This document shows, one piece after another, positions 1-8,009 of a stretch of DNA of 14,502 nucleotides (position 1 is the stretch's first letter; every line of letters starts with the position of its first letter). Source of the stretch: Stereocaulon alpinum (Eukaryota > Ascomycota > Lecanoromycetes > Lecanorales > Stereocaulaceae); NCBI GenBank assembly GCA_018257865.1, contig JAEUBA010000266.1, positions 1-14,502 of the forward strand, read 5' to 3'. Position numbers and translations under genes: made by a program. Under the pieces are notes generated by a model. It did not search any database. It saw only the letters and a program-made list of their open reading frames with translations, and was not told the origin of the DNA.

Positions 1-595
1 AGTTAGCCGCTATAGTATAAACCTAATATAAGCTTATTAGGGTGCGGTTAAACGAATCTTCTAATATCTTAAGTTAATAACTAAATACTAATTAACGTTC
101 TTAGGACTAATTTAGGTACTAACGGGCTATACTAACTCTAATTAGGCGGGAGACTGCGATATATACTAATCTACCTTAAGGTATATCTTTAATATAGATA
201 GTAGGGCTATTAGCTAGTTATCTAAGTAATAACCTATTATAGCCCTTTCTACCTATAAGGCTGAATATATTAGTTAGACCTTAGCGTCTAAGGAAGCGGT
301 ATAGCTTTAAAACCTACTAAGGTAGCTTAAGCCTAGTAGCTAGAAACCCTAAGCGGTAATTATCTATAGAGATAATTAAGGCGCGATCGCTCTTATAAAG
401 AATCCGGAGTTCTATACTTATAGTAAGTATATCGATATACGCTACTACTTTATTAGGGAGTAAGTTACTAATAGTATAGTAGACCTCCGCTATACGCCTA
501 CTAAGTATTAAGTTGCTAATAGGCTCACTAAACCCCTCTATAAGGATAAGTTCGTAGAGTTCCGTAATAACTTAGGCTTAGAATATATCGCCTAA
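1..595 (+). pseudogene. Ty1/copia pol remnant, RNase H end (left copy)
   Basis: This is the C-terminal part of a copia-type polyprotein, cut by the window start and full of RIP stops. Read in one frame (codons starting at position 2), it shows the usual copia RNase H order: an ALSTYKAEYIS-like segment near 242-275, IALIKNPEF near 389-415, YIDIRYYFIRE near 428-460, then LRYTPTK, NRLTKPLYKDKF and FRNNLGLEYIA up to a taa at 593-595. The family consensus has ALSSTEAEY, KHIDIRYHF and LTKPL at these places. Many Q, W, H and C codons read as stop or Tyr, as expected from C-to-T at CpA. The taa may be the native stop or a mutated caa. The same sequence returns on the - strand near the right end of the window, where it extends upstream into the RT domain. 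Confidence 0.9.
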
Positions 596-620
596 GGTAG
601 AGCTCTAGTAGGAGTAGCTA
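596..620 (+). other. Copia 3' untranslated region, part left of the gypsy A insertion
   Basis: Non-coding sequence after the copia pol stop. It contains one unit of the 23-bp repeat seen more fully in the right copia copy. Gypsy A inserted here, and the region resumes after its right target duplication. Confidence 0.75.
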
Positions 621-625
621 CCCGG
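621..625. repeat. Target site duplication of gypsy A, left (cccgg)
   Basis: The pentamer cccgg lies directly before the 5' LTR and is repeated directly after the 3' LTR at 7912-7916. A 5-bp duplication is typical of Ty3/gypsy integrases. The uninterrupted site in the right copia copy reads cctag instead, so that copy has since changed by transitions at the CpG. Confidence 0.92.
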
Positions 626-963
626 TGTTATAGTATAGCCTTATAAGCCATACCTACTATGTTACCGCTAAGACTCACCGTATCCTAGATGACTAGGTTT
701 ATTAAATAAGGTCTGATATTTATTAGATACCAGCGCGGTAGGTCCCTAAACCTAATATTAACCTAAGTTAATATCAACCCTTAGTAGGCCTAGCCTAGCC
801 TAGCTGGGATTCCCTATTAGGAAATAAGCTTTAGTAGCTCCTATATCTAAAGCTACTACCCCCGTCCTATTTCTATTCCCTTATCTTTCGTCTTAGCTTA
901 CTCCTATACCTAAGTCCTTGCTATAGAATTAATAATACCCCGTCTACGTCCCGTTCCCTAATA
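626..963 (+). repeat. 5' LTR of gypsy A (338 bp)
   Basis: It begins TGTTA and ends taata, the RIP-mutated form of TAACA. It is the same length as the 3' LTR with no indels between them. It differs at 17 positions, all transitions, by my hand alignment. The outer part (627-691) keeps CpA and TpG at five sites that are mutated in the 3' LTR, while its inner end is mutated where the 3' LTR is not. It carries the motif at 752-783 that recurs inside the element. Confidence 0.95.
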
Positions 964-1015
964 TTATAAAAGACTAACTACCTAGCTAGTGCTTCTACGC
1001 ACTAGAGTAACTACG
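964..1015 (+). other. Gypsy A leader, expected primer binding site
   Basis: Short spacer between the 5' LTR and gag. The tRNA primer binding site should lie at its left end, but I could not match it to a tRNA 3' end, partly because any TGG would now be TAG. Confidence 0.5.
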
Positions 1016-2278
1016 ATATCGGAATAACTATTAGAATATAATACTTATATACGATAGTTACTCGCTAAAGTCTAAGAGGACTCTTCTAGGGCCCTAAACC
1101 TTCTTAATAACCTCTATACCTAAGCTAAGGGTACTACCCCGTCCGTAGCTACACCTCCCCTAACTCCCCCTATACTTAATATAGTAACCCTTATAAGTAC
1201 TATCGCTTAAGCGATAGTATAAGTCCTCCTATCTATAGTTTAGTCTATACCCTAACCCTAAGTATTTAATATAGATACTCTTAGTAACGCCTTAATTATA
1301 GGATTATAACTATCCTTAATAGTAGGCTATCCTCCTCCTCCTCCTCCCCTATAAGCCTAAACCCCCCTACGATCCGAAAAGCTCCCTAATATCTTAGAGT
1401 ATAAAGGAGATTAAGATAAGCTAGATATATAGGAATAAACCCTAATCTAATAGATATATATAAACTATAACTATTACCCTACTAATAGCGATAAGATCGC
1501 CTATATAGAACTTAAGTTAGCTATAGGAAAGAAAGCCTCTAACTTAATAAACTAATACTAAAAAGATAGTCTATATATATTAACTAACTTTATCGACTGG
1601 AGAAGAAAGCTCTAGGAAGCCTATAGTAACCTATTTAAATAAGAGGATACTTAATAATATATCTAAGACCTTAAGTAAGGTCCTATAACCTTTAGGGAAT
1701 ACCTTAACCTTATCTCCTAAAGGAAGGAATAGTCTAGACTAAAGAATAAATCCTTAATTAATATTATAAGGTATAATATTAACTTTAGTACCTAGTAAGC
1801 TTCTATTAGATAGCGGAAGGCTAACGGCTAGTAACCCTAAACCTTTAATAAGTACGTTCGTATATACTTAGAGATTAACTAAGAACTCTAGTAGATTAAA
1901 TATTAACTACCTCGCTAAAGCTCTGCGCTTACTAATATTAGAGTAAGTACTAAACCTAGTAGCTAGAGGCCTACTGCTACTAGAACCCCCCCCTATATAG
2001 TTATAGCTAATAATCCTATAATCTAACTACCTCCTAGAGATCTAATAGACCTTAGTATAGTATAGGCTATAGTAAAGGGTTAGAAGCTATCTAAGCCCTT
2101 TATTAAAGTAATATATAATAAGTAGAAACTATATTACTATTATAAGCTCTCCTACCTAAGTCTAATTACTAAGAACTACCTAAATAAGCAGACCTAACTC
2201 CGCTCCGGAATTATCGCTGAGTTTAATAATAACCTAAGTATTATAGGGGGCGTCTCCTTAGATATAAGAAAAGTCTAG
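1016..2278 (+). pseudogene. gag of gypsy A (capsid/nucleocapsid)
   Basis: Gag remnant in one frame (first codon ata at 1016, probably a mutated ATG followed by a Ser-Glu-like start). A proline run from a cct tract lies at 1330-1349. The capsid core includes LEYKGD near 1397, SDKIAYIELKLAIGKKASNL near 1487-1546 and DLK-GPITFREYLNLIS near 1667-1717. Near 2036-2065 is RDLIDLSIV, matching the PMDLS-type motif that often precedes the nucleocapsid in Ty3/gypsy Gag. A Tyr-rich segment at 2132-2179 (YYYYKLSY...TKNY) looks like a zinc knuckle whose Cys and His became Tyr, but its spacing is not the usual C-x2-C-x4-H-x4-C. The C-terminal limit is uncertain because native and RIP stops cannot be separated. 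pol follows in the -1 frame relative to gag. Confidence 0.82.
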
Positions 2279-2439
2279 TCCCTATATAAAGTTATATACT
2301 AGGACTATTACTAGTCTTATATTTATCTTCTTACCTCTTAGTCTTATCTTTTAACCCCCCGCTTTAATTATATACTAAGTTCTCCACCCGAAATACCCTA
2401 CGGTTATTCGAGACTAATCCTACCTTTTATAATAAGTAT

Positions 2440-2880
2440 ATAGTAATTTAGTATACCCTTCGCCTTACTTAGTCTAAAGTCCTAATACGTTACCTTATTA
2501 ATATAGGTACTTCGGGATATATATTTATTAACGAAACCTTTATATATACCTAGAACCTTACTTTCTATACCCTTCGTTACCCTTATATTATCTAAGGATT
2601 TAATAGTTAGCCTATAGCAGCTAGCCTAATTACCTATCTAGCTAAAGCTATTATAGATACCTAAGGTTATATAGAAAGGATCTTCTTCTATATAACTAGA
2701 CTCTAATAATATCCTATTATCCTTAGTCTTCCCTAGCTCTATTAATATAGCGCTATAGCTAATTTCTTAGAAAACTCCTTAACCTTCGCCTTAGTATTCT
2801 GCCTATAGAATTATACCCTAAGTCCTATTAAGGTTATCGCTGAAGATAAACCTTTCCTAATACTAAAGGAGAACTACGAG
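2440..2880 (+). other. Aspartic protease domain of gypsy A pol
   Basis: A retropepsin-like segment. The active-site region reads LINIGTSGYIFINE near 2494-2535, where the family has a D-T-G-type motif. The catalytic Asp codon is aat (Asn) at 2500-2502, and the next codon is ata where Thr is expected. Further on are a GFN flap-like segment near 2593 and PIILSLP*LY near 2713-2742, matching the usual ILGLPWL motif with Trp now a stop. The protease would be inactive. Confidence 0.82.
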
Positions 2881-2942
2881 GTAATAACCTCTAAAGAATT
2901 CTCCTAAAATCTTACTCTTACCGCCCTTATCTCGCCCTATAT

Positions 2943-3536
2943 TTTAAAGAAGTAAGATACGACTTAAAAGGAGTCTACTTAGTTCTATACTTTAAAAAAG
3001 TAAGATACGACTTAGAAGGAATCTACTTAGTTCTATACTTTAAAGAAATAAGATACGACTTAGAAGAAGTCTACTTAGTCCTCTACTTTAGAGAAGTAAG
3101 ACTTAACTTAGAGGGAGTTAATAACTTAGTCCTCTACTTTAGAGAAGTAAGACTTAACTTAGAGGGAGTTAAAACCTTAGTCCTCTACTTTAAAGAAGTA
3201 AGACTTAATCTAGAGGGAGTTAACTTAGTCCTCTACTTTAAAGAAGTAAGACTATATCTAGAAGAAATTAACCTAGCCCCCTACCTTATTCCCTACTTTA
3301 GAGAAGTAGAACCTAACTTAAAAGGAGTTAACCCTATCCCTTACTATATTCCCTACTTTAAAGAAGTATAATATAACTTAAAAGGAGTTAACCCTATCCC
3401 TTACCCCGTTCCCTACTTTAGAAAAGTAGAAGATAACTTAGAAGGAGTTAACCTAATACCTAGCCTTATTCCCCGCTTTAAAGAAGCTAGACCTAACTCT
3501 AAAGGAGTTAACCCTACTACCTATCCTTAAAGGGAC
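2943..3536 (+). repeat. Coding tandem repeat, 11 units, in the protease-RT linker of gypsy A
   Basis: Eleven units that each contain ctttaaagaagtaag or a close variant. The ttta anchors lie at 2943, 2991, 3039, 3087, 3138, 3189, 3237, 3297, 3357, 3417 and 3477, giving spacings of 48, 48, 48, 51, 51, 48, 60, 60, 60 and 60. Every spacing is a multiple of three and the pol frame runs through. Each unit encodes a charged, Gln/Thr-rich peptide of 16-20 residues of the type TLKKxDxTxKELTx, with x often a stop where Gln is expected. The longer units at the 3' side add a Pro/Phe/Ile segment. Divergent extra units lie in the 3' untranslated region near 7341-7400 and 7442-7470. Confidence 0.9.
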
Positions 3537-4139
3537 TAGCTATAATAATAAGTATAGCCGTATTATTACCTCCGTAAAATAAGGCTGAATACCTAAGATC
3601 TAGCCCCGCCTAGTTACCCTTAATATATATAAGCTAGAGCCTTATACCTTTACCTACTTAGTCTAGCCTAATAAGTAGGCCGCCTTTAGTCTATCCCTTA
3701 TAGAAATTAACTAATTTCTTAACGGTCCTTATTAACTTAAGTTAATATCGACGCTAGAACCTCGCCTAGAACCTTACCCTAAACCTCGCTTAGATTAGGA
3801 AACCCTACCTAGTACCTATAACTAAGCTTAGAACTAAGCTATATTTAAGATAAACTAAGAGCTTTCCCTAGCTTATACTATAGCTTAAGAAGACCTCTAA
3901 GCTTACTAAGATTAGAAGAATATTAATCTAGCTATAATCCTACCTAAGTAGTACTATAATTTCCTAGACGTCTTCTTAAGGAAGGACGCTAATACCTTAC
4001 TACCCTATCACCCCTACGACTACGCTATTAAGTTAAAAGATAGGTAGTAACCTCTATTATCCTACCTATATAGTATAAGCTATAATAAGATCTTAGAACT
4101 CTAATATTACCTTAATAAAAACCTAAATAAAGGGTTTAT

Positions 4140-4770
4140 CTAAGCTAGTCGTTCCCCCGCTATATCCCCTATCCTATTTATTAAGAAGCCTAGCGGAGAT
4201 CTACGCTTCTACGTTAACTATTAAAGACTAAATATAGTAACTATAAAGAATTAGTACCCCTTACCCTTAATCTTTAAGACCTTAAATTAATTAAGTTATA
4301 CTAAGGTATTTACTAAGTTAGATATTATCTCCGCGTTTAATCGCCTTTAGATTAGAGAAGGTGATAAGGAACTAATAGTATTCCGTACCTAATTCAGCTT
4401 ATTCGAATACCTTATTATACTATTTAGATTATATAATAGCCCTGCCTTATTCTAGTATTATATTAATAATACTCTAAGAGAGTTCCTAGATAAAACCTGT
4501 ACTATATACCTTAATAATATCCTAATCTATAGCGATATTAAAGCCGAATATAAGATCTATATCTAATAAGTTCTCTAGAAGCTCCGTAAAGCGGGGCTAT
4601 AAATAGATATTACTAAGTACGACTTCTATATTAAAGAAGTTACCTACCTAGGACTAATTATTACTACCTAGGGGATTAAGATAGATCCTAAGAAGATTAA
4701 TACTATCTTAAATTAGCCTAAGCTCGCTAATATTAAGGACGTCTAGAGTTTCCTCAGATTCGCTAACTTC
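4140..4770 (+). other. Reverse transcriptase domain of gypsy A pol
   Basis: Recognisable in order: ILFIKKPSGDLRFYVNY (from 4171), KLDIISAFNRL (4315-4347; family KLD...AYN or AFN), IREGDKELIVFRT, FSLFEYLIILFRLYNSPALF (family FGLFEYLVMPFGL.NAPATF) and TIYLNNILIYSD (4504-4539). The YLDD box now reads YLNN: both catalytic Asp codons (4513-4518) are aat. The remaining Asp in KLD is kept. It is followed by the thumb and connection region with a YLGLIIT match (4645-4671). The domain is inactive as it stands. Confidence 0.93.
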
Positions 4771-4899
4771 TATAGGCGTTTTATCTATAGGTTTAGTCAG
4801 CTAGCAGCGCTACTAACCGCCCTAACTAGGAAAGATATACTATTTAAATAGAATAATAAGTACTAAGTAGCCTTTAAGGCTCTAAAGAAAGCCTTTACC

Positions 4900-5290
4900 T
4901 CTAATATAATCCTAGTCTACTTCGACGCTAACCGTAAGATTATAGTAGAAACCGATACTTCTAACTATATATTAGGAGGAATCCTATCCTAGTATAATAA
5001 CTAAGATATACTACGCCCTATTACTTACTTCTTAAAGAAGTATAACCCCGCTGAGTATAACTATAAGATTTATAATAAAGAACTTATAGCTATTATCTAC
5101 GCCTTTAAAGAATAGCGCCTTAAGCTAGAAGGCTCTGCCTTACCTATAGAGGTAATATCCGACTATAAAGCCCTAGAGTACTTTACCTTATCTAAGGAAT
5201 TATTACGCTGCTAGGCTAGATAGAGCGAATTCCTATCTTAATTTAACTATAAGATTACCTACCGACTAGGAAAAGATAGTAGTAAACCTA
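4900..5290 (+). other. RNase H domain of gypsy A pol
   Basis: Shows IIVETDTSNYILGGILS (from 4939), RPITYFLKKYNPAEYNYKIY, NKELIAIIYAFKE, and VISDYKALEYF followed by the SEFLS and ITYRLGKDS segment. The three acidic residues expected for catalysis are all present: Asp at 4954-4956, Glu at 5080-5082 and Asp at 5161-5163. Their codons do not follow a T, so they offered no TpG target. Confidence 0.9.
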
Positions 5291-5829
5291 ATATATTAAC
5301 TTATCAATTAGGAGATCTCCCTAAAGAGGGGGATATATTAGACCCTAGATACTAGTACTAGTACTAGATAATCTTTAAGTAGAGGAACCTAGCCCCAGAA
5401 GTCCTTACAGACTATACCTAGAGTATATCGCTAAGCGCGACTTCCCTAGCCCTAGCCCTAGTCCCCCTAGTTATAATAGTAACTACCCTAGATATCCTTA
5501 TCTAGCCTTTCTAGCTATACCTCGCCCTAATCTAAGTAACCTTAGTAGAACTAGAGGTAGACCTTAACCTAGAACCTTAGACCTTACCCTTATCCTATAA
5601 ACCTAAGTTAGATAGTAATAACCCTATTAACCCTAATAAAGACCCCCTAAACGTCCTAACCTAGTAGCTATAGGATAGAGCTAATGAAGCTAACTAGTTT
5701 ATACTTAGAGTCCTAGAAATACTACGCTCTAGGGAAAGATATTATAGTAGAATCCCCCTCATAGAGTACGAAGATAAGGACGGAGTCCTATACTTTTATA
5801 AGAAGCGGTATATCCCGAATTCTAATAAG

Positions 5830-6620
5830 CTACGGCTTCGCCTAGTCTAGCTAGCCTATAATAATATCGTAGGTAGCTACCCTAGTCATATAAAGTATTA
5901 TAAGTTAATTAACTAAGCCTATTAGTAGCTAAACGTCTATACTACTATCTAGTATTTCGTACGGAACTATTATATATACTATAGAACTAAGCCCTTCCGC
6001 TAGCGCACCTAAGGTTAGCTGCGCCTATTACTACCTCCTTAATAATAATAGAGAGATATCTTAATAGACTATATAGGTCCTTTACTACCTTATACCTATA
6101 GAGGAATTACCTATCAGTATATCCTAGTCTTTATTAATTAATTAACTAAGATATAATACCTTATATCTACTATATCTATAGAAGTAGACGAAGCCTACGA
6201 TAGCTTCTACTAGAATATATAGAAGCTCTATAGATTACCTAATATCCTTATATCTAATTAAGGATCCTAGTTTACGTTAGACGTCTAGTAGTCCCTTTAT
6301 AAGTAGCTTAGGATCGACCTATAAATATCTATAGGCTATCACCTGTAAACGGATAGCTAAACTAAGCGCTTTAACGTAGTAATAGAATACTACCTTCGTA
6401 TATATATTAATTATATATAAGATAATTAGGTGAAGTAGCTCTTAGGAGCGGAGTTCTCTAGTAATAATATAGACTCCTTTAGTACCCTAGCCTTACCTTT
6501 CTTAGCTAATTATAGTTAACACCCTTATATTAGGTTTAAACTAACTAAACCCTTACCCCTAGATCTTACTATCTAAGCCCGTAACTATCTAATCGCCGCT
6601 AACGAATTCGCGATATAAAT
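5830..6620 (+). other. Integrase domain of gypsy A pol
   Basis: The N-terminal HHCC zinc-binding module is visible with His and Cys changed to Tyr: Tyr at 5857 and 5878 for the two His, and NYYIYYR with Tyr at 5968 and 5977 for the Cys pair. The catalytic core begins RDILIDYIGPL (Asp at 6067-6069 kept), then LISN*GS*FT where the second Asp is Asn (6256-6258), then TDS*TKRFNVVIEYYL where the third acidic residue, Glu in the family, is Lys (6364-6366). The DDE triad is therefore D-N-K. The usual GQ-TERFN motif position is clear. Confidence 0.93.
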
Positions 6621-6959
6621 AGAGACCCTTAACGACTACCTATAGGATAAGATACTAATCGCCTAAGTAATCTTTAAGTCCTTAACTAACTAGCGCTAAT
6701 ATCCCTACCTAAGATACCTAGTAGATAACTAAGTATAGTTAAATACTAAGAACCTAAATACTACGCGACCCTCTATTAAGTTAGATAACTATAATATTAG
6801 CCCTATCTAAGTCTTTAAGATCTTCGATAACCCCCTTATAGTCTAGTTAGACCTACTACTATCTATAAAAGTCTACCCTATCTTCTACGCCAGCTTACTA
6901 TAGCTAGTAGCTAATAATCCCCTACCTAGATAAGTCTAACTACCCTAAGAACCTATAAT

Positions 6960-7155
6960 TACTAAAGATAGCTAACGCGAATAATATATTAATAGTATCT
7001 TAAACTCTAAGTATAACTATAAATATAGCCTACTATTACTAAAGTACTATATTAATTAGGAAGGCTACGTAGTAACGTAGGAACTATTTTAATACCTAAA
7101 CTACTATTAATAAGTTATTAACGAGTACTACGCCTTAAAGCCTAGCGCTACTAGT
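6960..7155 (+). other. C-terminal chromodomain of gypsy A integrase
   Basis: The segment REXYINSILNSKYNYK (from 6976, x a stop), YYINxEGY near 7045-7068, a stop-Glu pair at 7078-7083 matching TWEP, YLNYY and INEYYALKP fits a chromodomain: edge strand, L-x-Y-x-V-x-W-x-GY core and C-terminal helix. Two core Trp codons are now tag (7057-7059 and 7078-7080). In fungal chromoviruses such as MAGGY this domain is known to bind methylated histone H3 Lys9 and steer integration to heterochromatin. That role here is inferred from the family. Confidence 0.82.
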
Positions 7156-7276
7156 CCCTACTAATCCCTATATACTATTTAAGGCTACCGCTGTAAGGAG
7201 CCTTTACCTACTTAGTTCTTACCCTTACCTCGCTTAGTCCTCGCCTTATTAAGGATTACCCTATTACTATATAAGC

Positions 7277-7302
7277 TTAATATTAACTTAAGTTAATATT
7301 AA
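7277..7302. repeat. 26-bp perfect palindrome at the pol 3' end
   Basis: A perfect inverted repeat centred on cttaag, flanked by c on both sides. Related sequence, one or two bases from symmetric, occurs at 3731-3752 and in both LTRs (752-783 and 7700-7731), where it continues into the same (a/g)accctta tail. RIP may have improved the symmetry by turning C and G into T and A. Confidence 0.85.
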
Positions 7303-7559
7303 CCCTTAATAGACTCTCGCCTAGTCCCCGCCTTACCTTATTCTATACTTTAAAGAAGTATTAACTTAACTTAGAGAGAGTTACCCTAGTCCTTACCTTA
7401 CCCCGCCTCGCCTTAATTACGACTCTAAATAAGTTAGGCTCTACTTAGTCCTAACTCTAAAGGAGTTAAGTTCTCGCCTTACTATACCTATCTAGTCCTT
7501 ATCCTATCTTACTAAGTCCCTACCTCGCTACTATATACCTCTTATAGGAGCTTAACCTT
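7297..7559 (+). other. Gypsy A 3' untranslated region
   Basis: Non-coding stretch between pol and the polypurine tract. It contains stray, out-of-frame relatives of the pol tandem repeat, the clearest near 7341-7400 (ttta anchor at 7349) and a second near 7442-7470. I see no reading frame resembling a further gene such as env. Confidence 0.7.
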
Positions 7560-7569
7560 AAAGAGGGGG
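7560..7569 (+). promoter_or_regulatory. Polypurine tract of gypsy A
   Basis: The purine run aaagaggggg lies 4 bp before the 3' LTR. Such a tract primes plus-strand synthesis in LTR retrotransposons. It contains no CpA or TpG and so escaped RIP. Confidence 0.85.
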
Positions 7570-7573
7570 CTAC

Positions 7574-7911
7574 TATTATAGTATAGCCTTATAAGCTATA
7601 CCTACTATATTACCGCTAAGACTTACCGTATCTTAGATAACTAGGTTTATTAAATAAGGTCTGATATTTATTAGATACCAGCACAGTAGGTCCCTAAACC
7701 TAATATTAACCTAAGTTAATATCGACCCTTAGTAGGCCTAGCCTAGCCTAGCCGGGATTCCCTATTAGGAAATAAGCTTTAGTAGCTCCTATATCTAGAG
7801 CTACTGCCCCCGTCCTATTTCTATTCCCTTATCTTTCGTCTTAGCTTACTCCTGTACCTAAGTCCTTACCATAGAATCAATAATACCCCGTCTACGTCCC
7901 GTTCCCTAACA
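7574..7911 (+). repeat. 3' LTR of gypsy A (338 bp)
   Basis: It begins tatta (mutated TGTTA) and ends TAACA intact, the mirror image of the 5' LTR, whose outer end is intact and inner end mutated. Its outer part (7806-7910) keeps six CpA or TpG sites that are TpA in the 5' LTR. It also carries CpA dinucleotides within gcacag (near 7682), where the 5' LTR has CpG. Confidence 0.95.
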
Positions 7912-7916
7912 CCCGG
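7912..7916. repeat. Target site duplication of gypsy A, right (cccgg)
   Basis: An exact copy of the pentamer before the 5' LTR. Copia sequence resumes immediately after it. Confidence 0.92.
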
Positions 7917-8009
7917 ATCTAGTAGGAGCACTACTTAATTAGGGCTACTATACCCGGATTATCCCCAGAACTATTATTATACTTTATAGTATCTATCAAC
8001 CCTATATAC
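7917..8009 (+). other. Copia 3' untranslated region, part right of gypsy A
   Basis: It matches, base for base with scattered transitions, the reverse complement of about 13228-13330. It ends with tatac (8005-8009), which directly abuts the first solo-LTR copy. No polypurine tract precedes that junction, which argues against the following LTR being this copia element's own 3' LTR. Confidence 0.85.

Larger units (their letters stand above)
2287..7293 (+). pseudogene. pol of gypsy A: protease, repeat linker, RT, RNase H, integrase, chromodomain
   Basis: A single reading frame (codon starts at positions of form 3n+1) can be followed for about 1,670 codons, with many stops but no evident frameshift. 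That is unusually good frame conservation for such damaged DNA, and it means decay was by point mutation only. The start is set by the beginning of recognisable protease-side sequence, because no ATG survives. The end is the first stop (taa 7294-7296) after the chromodomain and could be a mutated caa. Pol lies in the -1 frame relative to gag, so the live element probably used frameshifting or a separate start. The individual domains are listed separately. A long poorly conserved linker at 5340-5690 separates RNase H from integrase. Confidence 0.92.
626..7911 (+). mobile_element. Complete RIP-degraded Ty3/gypsy chromodomain retrotransposon (element A)
   Basis: A 7286-bp LTR retrotransposon with both LTRs, flanking 5-bp target duplications, gag, pol and polypurine tract. 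Domain order in pol is protease, tandem-repeat linker, RT, RNase H, integrase, chromodomain, which defines the chromovirus branch of Ty3/gypsy. It is inserted in the 3' untranslated region of a copia element. It cannot move by itself: start codons are lost, stops occur throughout, and key acidic residues of protease, RT and integrase are changed. The internal region is almost free of CpA and TpG. I could not identify the primer binding site after the 5' LTR. Confidence 0.95.

Noticed and set aside
1250..1262. Telomere-like ccctaaccctaa
   Set aside because: Only two units, inside gypsy A gag; ccctaa is common throughout because of the biased composition.
2943..3536. Regularly spaced repeats that might suggest a CRISPR array
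   Set aside because: Units are contiguous, vary gradually, keep a coding frame inside a gypsy pol and have no unique spacers.
1016..7293. Stop-codon reassignment as an explanation for the many in-frame stops
   Set aside because: Stops occur at both Gln and Trp positions together with Cys/His-to-Tyr and Met-to-Ile changes, and in non-coding LTRs the same CpA/TpG loss is seen; RIP explains all of it.
7297..7559. Possible env-like third gene of gypsy A
   Set aside because: Too short, no reading frame, and explained partly by stray tandem-repeat units.
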